Origin: Hortaea werneckii
Taxonomy: Eukaryota; Ascomycota; Dothideomycetes; Mycosphaerellales; Teratosphaeriaceae
Assembly: GCA_037044905.1 (NCBI GenBank)
Contig: JBAOKB010000147.1
Span: 496,001-560,000 of the forward strand
Direction: 5' to 3'
Length of the DNA: 64,000 bases
Positions within the stretch are counted from its first letter, which is position 1. The number at the start of each line of letters is the position of its first letter. The position numbers and the translations under genes were made by a program. A model generated the notes under the pieces. The model did not search any database. It saw only the letters and a list, made by a program, of their open reading frames with translations, and was not told where the DNA came from. Below are positions 11,669-22,791 of this stretch, in pieces.

Positions 11669-14546
11669 GTCACACGGGGGAAAAATCAAGGACGGGCAAA
11701 AAAAAAAAAAAAAAAAAAAAAAAAAGACATACCCGTAAAGCCCTCACCCCTTCCTGCCTCGCCTCCCGCATCATCTTCTTGAACTCCTGCCTCAGGACCA
11801 TCGTACTCGTCATCTCCCTGCCCGCCGGCGCCGTCCCATTCCCCTTCGCAGCATTCCCCATCCCCGCCACCTCCCCCGCACCACCCCCACCTTCTTGTCC
11901 CCCACCAGCAGCAGCAGCAGTCGTGGGACTCCCAACCCCCAACCACCTAACCTTCTCATCACTGAGCTGCACCTCCAGCTCCTGGCACTTTTCACGCAAC
12001 GCATCGATGACTTCCTCCAGCTGGCCCCGTTCCTTCTCCAACTGCAGGGATTCCCGCGTGAGGTCCTGGAATTCCTGCGTCATATCCTTCAACTCGGCCT
12101 CGAGCAGAGACGTTCGATTCCGGGTGTCCTGGTCGTCCTGCTGGGGAGGCTGAGCAGCTTGTTGCTGTTGCTGGTGCTGATGCTCCGACCTCAGACTCTC
12201 GAGCGCAGCGAGCGTAGCCGTGTGCGTGGAGCGGAGGGTCTCGTGGTCGGACTTCAGCCCGTCGTGGTCGTGCGTCAGCCGGGCCAGTTGGTCGGAGACG
12301 TCGCGGTGTTGGGTGGTGAGGGAGGCGACCTCGGCGGCTTGGGCTTCGCGGGCGCGCTCGGCGCGCGAGCCGTAGGCGCCTTCGAGTTCGGCCTTGGCCA
12401 TGGTGAGTTCGGTGGTGAGGCGGACGACTTCGGATTCGAGGCCGGTCATGTCCTTTTTGACGGCGTCGTGGTTGGTTTCGGCAGTGGTGCGTGCTTCCAG
12501 GGCGGCGGTGAGTTGGCGGGAGAGGTCGTCGTGCTTCTCTTCCGCTTCGCGCTGTTTGCCGTCGTGCTCGGCGGCGGAGATGCGCGCGTCGTCTGTGAGG
12601 TCGGCGATCTGTGCTTCGAGGTCTTCGATTTGTTCGCGGAGTTTTTCGGTCTGGCCGTTGATCTCGGCGCTTTCGCCTTGTCGCGCTTCGACCGTCTTCT
12701 TCAATGCCTCGAGTTCGTTTCCTACGTTCATCAACTCCACTTTCAACCCACCCGCCTCAGTCTCGGCTTTTTCTCTCCCGGCAATGGCTTCAGCTATTTC
12801 GCCCTTGAGACCTCGATGCTCTGTATCAAGCACCTCATGCCGTTCTTGAAGATCAGTAAGCTGCCGATCCTTCTCCGCATCGCTCTTGCCGTTCAACTCC
12901 CTCTGCTGTTGAATCTGCCGACGTAGAATTTCCTGTTGCTCCTTGGCGTTCTGTGCCCGATCGAAAATGTGTTGGACACGCGCGGAGAAGGCCTGCAGGG
13001 AGAAATCCTCACGTATAGGAGAGGGGATGCCGGGACTGGGTAGTGGGCTAAGGTGACCTCCTCCCTCCTCGTCGAGTGAGTCCTTAGCTGCGCCCCCGGT
13101 GGAGATGGTGCTGGGACGGCGGGAAGGAAGGTCGGATTGAAGGATCTCCCAAAGGCCGCCCAGAGTGGCTTCGTACTCATCTACGCGCTGGGCATGGCCT
13201 GCGGCTTTTTGCTGCGCCTCTTCCAATGCTGTGTTGCTTGTCTGTGTGGAATCCTGCAAATCTCTATAGTGGATTTTGACGTCCTCCTGTTCCTGCTGCA
13301 GGGTCGCTACCGTATGTTCCAGTCTTGTCAAGTAGCCGTCCAATCTCGAAGTCGGATCATCAAGGTGGTCGTCATCGAGACCTGGCTCTGGGTCGGGTGA
13401 GGTTCCTCGGCTTCTGCTCGCTTCAGCGATGACATATCTCAGCTGTCCATTCAGTTGCTCCAACCGACTCTGCACGGAGACCATTTGCTGTTCATGCTCC
13501 TGCTGCAGTTTGGCTGCACCATGTCCTGCCATCTTCCGATGTTTGTGTCCGGAGCCCGCGTGAACACCATGCAGAATGTCGCGTATCCCATCGAATTCGT
13601 CCGGTTCGTATACGCTCTTCGCATCGTCTTCTTCATCCTCACTATCCGACTGGGCATGGTCGTCGACTTGTCGAGAGGCGCCATTCGTGAGATTCGTTCC
13701 AGAGATCTGCTTTGACGCCCTTGCTGCCTGCTCAGCCAGTACAGCAGCCGTGTGTCTGAGTAACTTGCGCTCCACATTCTGCCTCCTATCAAGTAACGAG
13801 TTGATCGCACTATGCAGCTCATCCACTTTGCGTGTGCTGACGGCCAGCTCGTCTCCCGCCTGAGACAGCGATCCGCGTCCGCTCCCGCTGCTCACAGTCC
13901 GGCCACCCATTAGACTGCTCCTACCCTTCTTCTGTGGCGGGCTGCCCGGACTTTGCGGCGTATCCGGTCGACTCTTGCTGCCAGCGTACAGCCGTTGGAG
14001 GTTCTGCGCGGCATCTTTGACTTTGCTCTCCAGAGCCAATTTCCGCTTCGCAGCCTCTATCCTCGAGTCGAGTCTCGCATGCTCTTTCTTCAACGCATCG
14101 ACCTCGGCCATGTCCAGGATCTCGTAGGATTGTGTGTCCATCATGGCCGTCTCGTACAGCATGTGGTGCCCCACGGGGTCATGATGGTTCTGGGCGCGCA
14201 TGCGCGTGTTGAGGCTGATCTGGTGGCTGGCGCGCTCCTCGATGGGGGTGTTGTATGTGATATCCTCTACCGCGTAGGGGTCTCCCCCTCCTCCGCCATT
14301 CGATAGGCCATTGAAGCTGCCGCGGTCGAAGGGTGCGCTGTACTGGCTTCCATCGTAGCTCTCATACCTCGGCAGCGGCGGCTCATGATAGGCGCCATTG
14401 GTCTGCATCATGGCTGTCTTCTCCTTGTGCCTGTCGGCGTATTCAGCACCGGCCCAGGTTGGGCTGGGCAGATTGCTCTCGTTGGGAGCAAGAGTCCGGC
14501 GGGATTTGCGAGGGGCACTCTGGATCTTGACAGCGGCTCGCGGCAT
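11471..14546 (-). CDS. Uds1-domain (up-regulated during septation) coiled-coil protein
   Basis: Two exons: 14546-11733 and 11557-11471, for 966 aa. The minus-strand donor GTATGT begins at 11732. The acceptor (AATTACAG) ends at 11558 and joins ...EGVRALR to AEQEHRRQLESELRRL, continuing the coiled coil. Without splicing, the frame would run into a poly-Phe artefact from an intronic homopolymer. Residues about 130-270 (YETAMMDTQSYEIL..., DALKKEHARLDSRIEAAKRK) match the Uds1 domain of fission-yeast septation-induced proteins. From about 400 to 940 it is almost continuous heptad-rich coiled coil. The N-terminal 120 residues are disordered. The role is probably structural, at septa or the cortex. 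A GTAAGA occurs just before the TAG at 11471-11473, so a further short 3' exon is possible. Confidence 0.85.
11603..11619 (+). repeat. Poly-A run (A17) in Uds1 intron
   Basis: Seventeen A on the plus strand, so U17 in the pre-mRNA of the minus-strand gene. It lies near the 3' end of the intron, where a pyrimidine tract is expected. Run length may be unreliable. Confidence 0.8.
11636..11667 (+). repeat. Poly-G run (G32) in Uds1 intron
   Basis: Thirty-two consecutive G on the plus strand, C32 in the transcript of the host gene. It sits inside the single intron between two A-runs. A pure run this long is rare and prone to length change. It is also hard to sequence, so the exact length is uncertain. 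Confidence 0.85.
11698..11725 (+). repeat. Poly-A run (A28) next to Uds1 splice donor
   Basis: Twenty-eight A on the plus strand, U28 in the pre-mRNA, beginning a few bases after the GTATGT donor of the Uds1 intron. Confidence 0.8.
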
Positions 14547-15749
14547 GTAGGAGGAAGGATTGCAGGGCGTGCTCGCTAGCCAAAGCGCATGGGAGAGAGT
14601 GAGACAGTGCTGTAGGGTATACGGTAAAGGTATAGGGTCCTTTCGCTAGCGGCGGGAGAGGATCGACTGGCGAGTATTACGCGTGATTCAGCCGCTGGCG
14701 GCAGTCGATCAGCTGGATGAACGCGTCGATCAGCTGGTGAGGTGAGGTGAGGTGAGATTAACCAGGAGACTCGGGAGTATGATTGCGAATGCGATACAGG
14801 AGATAGGTAGGAAGCAGTGTACAGTCCTGTGCCGGGTCCAGACAACCTGCCTAAAGTATACTGGACTGCGGCATCAAGGGGAGGATGAAGCACCGAGGGG
14901 CCGAAAGGGACTACCTCCGTAGTGGTGCGCAGTAATGTTCCTGGATGCAACGGCGGGCGACGCGATTGGGGAAGCTGCAGCTTTGCCTCCACGCTAGCGG
15001 CTTTCTGGAAGAAAAGTAGGAGGGAAACAGACGCGAGCCAGACCCGGGGAGATTGTTCATTCCCTTTAACCACCGTGTTTAACGGGTGTGAAATTGATCA
15101 TGACAGCATCGCGGATGTCGATATAGACGGGATACTCTATAGCAATCATCCCATACTACTGTACAGGACCATCGTTCACTCGTATCGCTCGATTGGAAGA
15201 CCTTACCGCACTTCGACTTCCTACCGCGATGGATTATTGAATCCAATCAAATCAGCATCACCACATGCGCGCGGCAGGCAGACCGGAGCGGGTCACCTCC
15301 GACCCCCGCTGCTGTAGTCATCCCCATCTGCTCCGCAATAAGGACATCAATAGAGGGACTTCTTTCGTACCATCAGATCAAACGACCCAATACTCCATGC
15401 GAATATTTCATTGCTGGCCGCCGGAGCTTCTCGCCATGCGCGGATGCAAGGATAAGCAGTTCACGGTTCGCGAATAAAAATATATGATATGCAGCATTCG
15501 ACGGTGGGTACATCATTGGTAAGCGGGATTGAAGCTCCTCATCACAGCTCCTTCCCAAACCGGCTCTCGCATCTACACCATCCTCATCCAACTTCATTCC
15601 TACGACTCTCTTTACCTCATTCTTTTCTTTGCTTCCCTTGACATCTTGTGTGACCCTTGTCTGGATAATACCTATCCGGTATGGGCTAGCCCATGCAATT
15701 GTAGCTAAAAATCAACGTCTGAAGCTCACGCTTATAATAGTCTTTGAAA
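14547..15749. other. Divergent promoter region
   Basis: About 1.2 kb between two divergent genes. It contains a small direct repeat of GGTGA units (about 14737-14757) and near-repeats of GTCGATCAGCTGG just upstream. These could be factor sites for the Uds1 gene, but no known motif is clear. No coding signal. Confidence 0.4.
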
Positions 15750-17200
15750 ATGAGCACCTTAGCCCCTCGCGGGGCCGAATTAGCAGACGGCCCAAGTCTC
15801 CGCGAGCTCTTTGGCGGGATCCTAGGAGACAAATACGATAAAGAAACCAACCCCAATGGCATGATCAGTACGTAGGATCGCCACATCCCAAAGCACGCCA
15901 CGCCCACCTTGATCATCATGGCTGAGAAAGCAAACCCTCCTTCTTCCCAGACATCGGCACGGCAGAAAACTACATCATGATCCCCGAAGTCTCCCAATAC
16001 ACCCAAGCCCACCCGGTCGCACTCACCCCGAACCAACTCTCCTACGGCGAGGGACCATGGGGGACCCCGCGCCTGCGCCGCGCCATGGCCCACCACATGA
16101 ACAAGCGCTTCCACCCTCACATCCCCATCCAACCGGACGACCTCCTCTTCGCCAACGGCGTCAGCACCATCTGCGAGCTCCTCGGTTTCTCCCTCGCCTC
16201 CCCCGGCGACGCCATCCTCATGTCCAGCCCCATCTACCAAGCCTTCGCGGTAGACTTCGGCACCAAAGCCAAAGTCTCCACCGTGCACGTCTCGTTCCCG
16301 ACGGGGATAGACCAATTCAGCCCCGCCGCCGTCGCGGAGTACGAACGCACCATCCTCGCCTCCCAGCAACCCGGCGGCGGACCCCAAATCCGCGCCATCT
16401 TACTCTGCCATCCCCATAACCCCCTCGGCCGTCCCTACCCCCGCGAGACCCTCATCGAATTCATGAAGCTCTGCGAAAAATACCAGATCCACCTGCTGTC
16501 GGACGAAATCTACGCCATGTCCGTGTACTCCTCGCCCTCCCGTCCTACCTCCCCAACCTCCTCCTCCCACTCCTCTACTTCCCCTCCCGGCTTCGAATCC
16601 ATCCTCTCCATCCCCAGCGACTCCTACATCACCCCCTCCCTCCTGCACGTCCTCTACGGCCTCAGCAAAGACTTCGCGGCGGGGGGTCTTCGAATAGGCT
16701 GTCTCTTCACCCGCAACAAACCTCTCTGGCGCGCAGTAAGCGCCATGTCGCAGTTCTCGTGGATCCCCGTCGCCTCGGAACTGCTGGCTTGTAGTCTGCT
16801 CGAAGACGACGAGTGGTTGGAAGCGTTCTTCGCGCGGTCGCGGGATAAGTTGGCGGAAGGGCGGAAAGTAGCGGGACGGGTGTTGGAGGAGAAGGGTGTA
16901 CCGTTTTACGCGGGGGCGAATGCGGGGTTTTTTCTTTGGGTCGATTTGAGGAGGTGGTTGCCCCCTGCTGCTACTTCTGTTGCTCCTGGCGGTGGGGAGG
17001 AAGGGGACGGGAAGAGGGTAGAGGAAGGCAAGAAGAGGGAGAAAGTCCTGGTTGATCGGATGATCGAGAAGAAGGTTTTCCTTACCCCCGGTATGGATAT
17101 GTTTGCCGAGGAACCCGGGTTTTTCCGGTTGGTGTTCTCTCAGGAGGAGGATGTGGTGAGGGAGGGGTTACGCAGGGTTTTTGAGGCGATTGGGGTTTAG
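15750..17200 (+). CDS. ACC-synthase-like class I/II PLP aminotransferase
   Basis: Two exons: 15750-15867 and 15951-17200, for 455 aa. The donor is GTACGT and the acceptor TTCCCAG. The join rebuilds NPNGMI-NIGTAENY, the N-terminal signature of 1-aminocyclopropane-1-carboxylate synthase-like enzymes. The PLP fold is complete: HPHNPLG at 193-199, SDEIY at 223-227, and the Schiff-base lysine K279 in LYGLSKDFAAGGLRIG. Two proline/serine-rich insertions (about 232-255 and 375-395) are longer than in plant enzymes. Fungal members may act as general aminotransferases, C-S lyases or tailoring enzymes, and few make ACC. The protein is probably cytosolic, since no targeting peptide is evident. Fold and cofactor are firm; the substrate is unknown. 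Confidence 0.92.
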
Positions 17201-17586
17201 ATTTGAGAGGGAGGATGTTTGAGGGAGAGGAACGGGAGGGTTGGGGAACTCAGCCGGGTAGGAAGGGTGGTTTGTCTTTTATTTTGTTTTTGGATTTCCC
17301 CTTCTGGTGACATTTGATGGAAATGGAGTAGTGCTCTTTCGAAAAAACGGGGAAGAGGAGATTCTGAGATGTTCGCAGAAGACCATAATGAATGTATGAA
17401 AATGAAGGAAATAACACAATATCCCCCCCCCCCCCCCCTCTTTTTCTGTCTTTCTTTTCTCTTTGACATGAAGTACTCGATAATACTGCGGAATTGGTGA
17501 AACTTCTTGAAATTTGCGTCTCGTACATATCTCTCTCTCGCTAGAATGATGTGGGGTTTGGGGTCGTAGTGGAGTGGACTTTCTCC
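17201..17586. other. Convergent 3' region with C16 run
   Basis: Sequence between the convergent aminotransferase and NDUFA1 genes. It contains a pure C16 run at 17423-17438 on the plus strand, just before a pyrimidine stretch. Probably 3' UTR of one or both genes. Confidence 0.5.
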
Positions 17587-18345
17587 TTACAAGACGGCCT
17601 TCTCGAGCTATATTGCCGTCAAAAAATAGAGTCGTCAGCAAATCCCCGTTCTTCTTCCCTCTCTTTTTCTCGCACAGATAAGACAGGGCGGTACTTACAC
17701 GCCAGGGATTGCTGAGCTCGAAGCCCGCAGGCGCCTTCACGCTGTCGGTCTGCCCGCGTAGGAAGCCCGTCAGTCGCCTGTCGCGGTCCATCACTGCGAA
17801 AGAGAGATCAATGCGTTAGCGTATGTCTTCTGGGTTTTCACTCTCTCTCTTTCCTCTTCCTCTTGTATCCTGCGTCAATCTCCCATTCTCCCGCCTGCTC
17901 TTCCGCTCGCTTCCCAGGACCAAGTCCTACCATTCGCCATCCTTTCCTTCCCCTTCCTCTTTCAACCGTCCTCACTGTCTTCCAGAACGAGGGAAGAAAA
18001 TGAAAAACATACTCTGTCTGTCCCACTGATCCACCGAGTGCCTCCCCCGCTTGCCGCCATTCTGCATGTGTCGGATCTTGGAGAGGGCGGCGCCGGAGAC
18101 GCCGAACATGCTGTAGTAGGAATCCCAATGGTTAGCTCAGGGGATCTTTTAGATATCGAAAGGATTTCTTCGTTCGGAAGGGGCGGGTTTTGGGTGTGGG
18201 TGTTGGAGGGCGGTGCATAAAACGTACCCCAAGCAGATCGCATATGGGATCAAGGCCTGGATGGAGGTGTTAGTGGAGGTCTGTCGCGATCGGATGGTGA
18301 GGTCGGGGTGGGAGGGCATCTACTGACTTCGAAGGGAACACCCAT
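17587..18345 (-). CDS. NDUFA1: NADH:ubiquinone oxidoreductase subunit NDUFA1 (MWFE family)
   Basis: Five exons on the minus strand: 18345-18328, 18256-18228, 18110-18013, 17793-17699 and 17607-17587. They encode 86 aa. Every join keeps phase and yields one continuous family sequence: MGVPFEALIPYAI, then a hydrophobic stretch to about residue 26, then HMQNGGKR, QWDRQMMDRDRRLTG and a GFELSNPWRLEK end. The NGGK..., W and M-x-R-D-R-R-x-(S/T)-G positions match animal MWFE. The protein is a single-span accessory subunit of the membrane arm of complex I in the mitochondrial inner membrane, needed for assembly. The first exon has 18 coding nt and the last 21. The first intron uses the unusual donor GTCAGT. 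It is divergent from the MYST gene. Confidence 0.93.
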
Positions 18346-19061
18346 GGCGGCGGTATTGGTGTAGGGTGAATGGGTGGGTGAGGTGTTGATCTGTCGTCTC
18401 TCTCTCTCAATGTCGTCGTCGCTGCGGTTGGAGGTTGGCCCGCCCGGGATGCCGCAGGTCGGGTGGCCTGCGACCGAGTTGGTGCCTCAGGCTTCAGGTG
18501 CTGGCTGGCTGGCGGGGAAGCCGCCGCCTGGGAGTGCAGGGAGGTGGGCGAGATGGGTCACGGCAAGTCGACCACGCCATCGCCAGGCACCCGGAAGCTC
18601 TTCAGTCATCGGCATTCATCAGCAGCAATCCCAGGAGACAAGGCCGAGTGGCTCGGAGCGCTTCATTCACCACCCCCAACTCGGCCAACTTTCATCCCGC
18701 GTTTGCGACCGTCGACACGTGCGACAACTACAACGACTGGCGCAACTAGCTTCGACAGTGCTACAAACCACCGGCATCAGAATCAGAGACCACGAGAAAC
18801 CACAATTACGCGAAAAAATCGCGTCGTTATCATCACGTAGAGTCATATTCACGTGTTACACTGGGCTCGGACTTTAGCGAGGACTACTACGGCAGCAGGC
18901 AAGTCTCAACGTCCAGAACTTGGGCGGGCAGTCTGGGAAGAAAGAGCATGGACAGTCTCGATCACTCTTAGACGGATACGGTGGCGACGATTGTGCTGAA
19001 CCGCGGAGCCGCGCCTACGCCGAACAGGCTGCGCGGGCGCGGCGTACAGTACAGCCCCCAG
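18346..19061. other. Bidirectional promoter region of NDUFA1 and the MYST gene
   Basis: About 700 bp between divergent housekeeping genes. The MYST reading frame is open back to 18969, right after CACTCTTAG, which resembles a 3' splice site. A GC-type donor-like GCAAGT occurs near 18899. A short upstream coding exon of the MYST gene may therefore lie here; I could not identify its start codon. Confidence 0.45.
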
Positions 19062-22000
19062 ATGAAGCGCAAGGCTGCCGAGATGGACGACGACGACGAG
19101 CGCGATGCAGAGGTTGCGGAAGAGGAGGAGCTTGTGGCGGAGGGGAGTGACGAGGATGCACCCGGCGAGGTAGACGAGGAAGTGCTTGGCTCTGAGGCTG
19201 ACGCAGAGGTCGCCGAGGATGAGGACGCCGACGAGGAGGAAAATGTTGGCGCAGTAAAAACGAGGGCTACCCGATCCCGTCCAAGGCGACGGAGGGCACA
19301 AGAGGAAGAGTCGGAAGCGGAAGCGGAGGCGTCTGATGGCAGTAGCGACGACGAGAGCTCCAAGTCGGGTACCGAAGAAGACTGGGAGGCCGCCGATGGT
19401 GACGACGATGACGATGCGGGTGAAGGCATTGACATTGCGACTCCCAATGCTAGTCGCTGCATGTGCGTGACTCCATTCACTCACATCTGGCTATGATTGC
19501 TGACAAATGATAGATTCTGCGGCCAAGACGAAGAACACGATCCAGGCGAGGAATTTGAAGAGTACCTTGCCTGCTCGGTGTGCGGTGACAATGGTAAGTT
19601 GATCTTTATGGACCATGCGTGTTGTAAGGGGACGCTAGTTCGATGGGTGCAAGACGTGAAACGGCAAATTCCAGGGTCTAAGCGCGCTGACTTCGGTGTT
19701 CCTGTAGCTCATCGGCATTGTGCTAGAGAGGCCGCTTCGCTTGTGGAGAACGAAGGTACGTATAGTGTCCGCCTAGCAAGCAACAAACAAACACCGCTAC
19801 TCAAACCAACCAATTGCACGACTTTGATTTGACGCTGACGATGCCTCTGGTATTGCAGATGCAACTGACTGGCGATGTAAGGATTGCGTTGAGAATGGTC
19901 TGGAAGCCGATCTCAAGAATGCTCCAGAGCTACTCGCTGATCGCAGACGCTCTTCTGCGCCAAGGATGGCTCGAGATCTCCTTCCGTCGGCCAGGGGAGG
20001 CATCAAGCCCGATGCACATTCGGTGTTCAATAAGCTTATACTGGATGAAGATCCCATGGACGGGTCTAGGAGCCTGAGGAAGCGAAAAACGCCTGGTGCC
20101 GAGGACGATGAGCCGCCGAGACCAGCGATTAGGAAGCGTCGCAGAACGAATGACCCCGAGGATCCAGAGCATTATGATGGTGAGCCGGATGCAAACGAGG
20201 ATCACGAACAAGCTGTCGTGAGTAGCCCAGTCGGCGCAGTAGAAGACGAGGAGCCTGGCAGTCCCAAGTCACGCACCGGCCGCCCTCTCCGCCATCTTAA
20301 GCAGAAAAGGCGGGGCGCATGGATTGTCTCACAAAGGGAGGAGCCACCCAAGTCTGTAGTGGTGGGCATCGCGGTCTCTGCTTCTCAGTGGGATCAAATC
20401 GAGAAGCATGTTCAGAAGAAGCAGCGTCGTCGTGAGCGAGATCGGCAACGTCGCCTTCGCAACTCGAATCGTCGCACCGCCACTGCTGAACCCGAAGACA
20501 TCATTTCTACCAATGCACACTTCCCGGCCGTTCAGACAAGCATTTATACCAATCCATTTTATGCGTTCCCAGACCGTGAGACCGACGAAGCGAAGAACAA
20601 GCCCTACGGCGGTATTCTTACCGATGCCGAAGCCGAGACTGCGCGCACGTATCCGCTCGACGCGGATCGTCTTGCTTTCCAGGCTGCACGGGACCGTGCG
20701 GAACAGGCTTGGAAGGAAAAGCAAGCCGCCCTTAACACCGAGCCACCCGCCCGCACCAAGATGCCGGCGAGCCAGGCGAGCAAAATCAAATGCATCAACT
20801 TCGGACAGTTCGAGATCGATACCTGGCATGCTGCCCCTTATCCGGAGGAGTACTCGCGCAACAAGCATCTCTACATCTGTGAATTCTGCTTGAAGTACAT
20901 GTCAAGTGATTACGTAGCGTGGAGGCATAAGCTGAAGTGCTCTGCCAAGCACCCCCCTGGCGATGAGATCTACAGGAGCAAGCTGCCAAATAAGACTGAG
21001 GGCGAAGATGGGACAGTACACACGACCAAAGAGACTATGCTGTCCTTCTGGGAAGTTGACGGAAGGAAGAATCCGCTTTACTGTCAGAACTTGTGTCTGC
21101 TGGCGAAGTTGTTCTTGGGAAGTAAAACGCTTTACTATGATGTGGAGCCGTTCCTGTTCTACATCATGACCGAGAACGACGAGTTTGGCTGTCATTTCGT
21201 CGGCTACTTCAGCAAAGAAAAGCGGGGTCTAGGCCCACCACCGCCGCCAGAGCCTAGAGATGGCTTTGACGGTCACGAGAACGGCGGCGGCGAGCATTCA
21301 CAGCAGACTAATGGCGGCGCAGCGGCGGACGGAGCTGAGAAGCAGGAGGACTATGACCCCGCGTTTAGCAACCCTGGCAACAACGTCTCATGTATCCTGG
21401 TCTTGCCCGTGCACATGCGGAGAGGGTTTGGACGGGTTCTGATCGAATTCTCCTACCTCCTCACCAAGGTCGAAGGTCGCACTGGGAGTCCCGAGAAGCC
21501 CTTGTCCGATATGGGTCTTGTGAGCTACCGAAGCTATTGGCGTACTGTGTTGTGCGCCTTGCTGCTTCGATATCAGGACATCCCTGGTGCAGAGGGCAAG
21601 ATTAGCATCGCGCAAATCGCTAAGGAAACGGGGATGACGCCTGACGACATCATTTCGACGTTGGAAGCCTTGCGCTTCCTCGTCCGCGATCCTGTTACCA
21701 AGCGATATGCGTTGCGATTGGACTACGAGTACATGCGGGAGTATGTGGAGAAGCATGAACGGAAAGCGAAAGGATTCAGGCTAGATCCGACGTTATTGGT
21801 CTGGACGCCTTATGTGATGGGCAAACCTACTAGTCTTTTTGCCATGGGCGAAGAAGCTAGGGGCGATGTGCAAACAGTTGCGCCCCGGCCTGAAGAAGAA
21901 GTGGCTGGTGCCCTACCAGATGCGCCCGAGGAAGCCATAAGAGAAGTCGCTGCTGCTGAAGGCGGCGGCGAGGAAAGCGTGGAGACGACTGAAAAGGACG

Positions 22001-22791
22001 ATGGAGAGGACGAAGCTCAGACTAATGGCATTTCGCCCGAGTCTAAGAAGAAGACCTCTTCAGGTGGCCAATCACTCACACCTCAGCCCTTCACGGAAAC
22101 GAAACCCGAGGACTCTCCAGACAGAAAATCCTCGACGCGCCGCTCACCGCGTAAGACGCCAAACGGTACCCGCTTCGCCACCCGCAGCGCCTCACCCTCC
22201 CACCACCAACCCCAACAAAACGGCACCACCACCGCCTCCCTGCACCCTAACGAAATCAACGAGTCCAACGAAACACCAGCAGCGGAAGAAGAAGAGGAAG
22301 AAGAAGAAATCCCCCCAACCCGCTTCGAAATCTTCCCGCCCATCCCGGGCCTCGTCTCAGCCGCGAAACGCAAACCCGGCCGTCCACCCCGCGGCGGCTC
22401 CCGTCGCAGCATCTCCTACGGCACGCCCGCCTCCGCGAACCGAAACCGTCGCCGTCGCTCCACCAACAACACAACGCGGACGCGGACCTCGACCGATCGT
22501 TCCCCGGGTACCGCTCTACGTCGGACGCGCAGTAAACTCGGCGAGGCGGCTCTGGTGATGAATGCCTCGGATGATGAAGAAGAGGAAGAAGAGGAGGAGG
22601 GGAAAATCGCGGTTCGCGAGGCCGCTGATGAGGATGTGGCGGTTGAGGAGGAGGTCGATGGCGATGGGGTTCGGGAGGTGGGTGGACGGGAGGAAGAAGA
22701 CGGGGATTTTGATGGGGAGGAGGAGGCGGGGATGGAGGGGCATGAGGAGGATGCTGAGGGGAGTGAGGAGGAGGAGATCAAGTATGATTGA
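19062..22791 (+). CDS. MYST histone acetyltransferase with PHD finger (Sas3/KAT6-type)
   Basis: Exons 19062-19462, 19514-19593, 19708-19755 and 19859-22791, about 1153 aa from the first in-frame ATG. The frame is open to 18969, so the true N-terminus may lie upstream. Exons 2-4 assemble a PHD-type zinc finger (CSVCGDNAHRHCARE..., then DWRCKDC). The MYST domain spans about 488-850. It contains a C2HC finger (Cys517, Cys520, His533, Cys537), the catalytic-site cysteine C688 in NNVSCILVLP, an acetyl-CoA loop RRGFGR (697-702) and the likely general base Glu722. The C-terminal 270 residues are acidic and basic low-complexity sequence. Sas3 is the catalytic subunit of NuA3, acetylating H3 in the nucleus. 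A Gly/Pro-rich insertion of about 50 residues (633-685) interrupts the catalytic core. Sas3/KAT6 rather than Esa1 is inferred from the PHD finger and the lack of a chromodomain. Confidence 0.93.

Noticed and set aside
15830..15960. Apparent frameshift in the first exon of the ACC-synthase-like gene
   Set aside because: On re-reading, the A-run has three A, and the frame runs cleanly to NPNGMI with a normal GTACGT intron; the opposite-strand frame confirms the base count.
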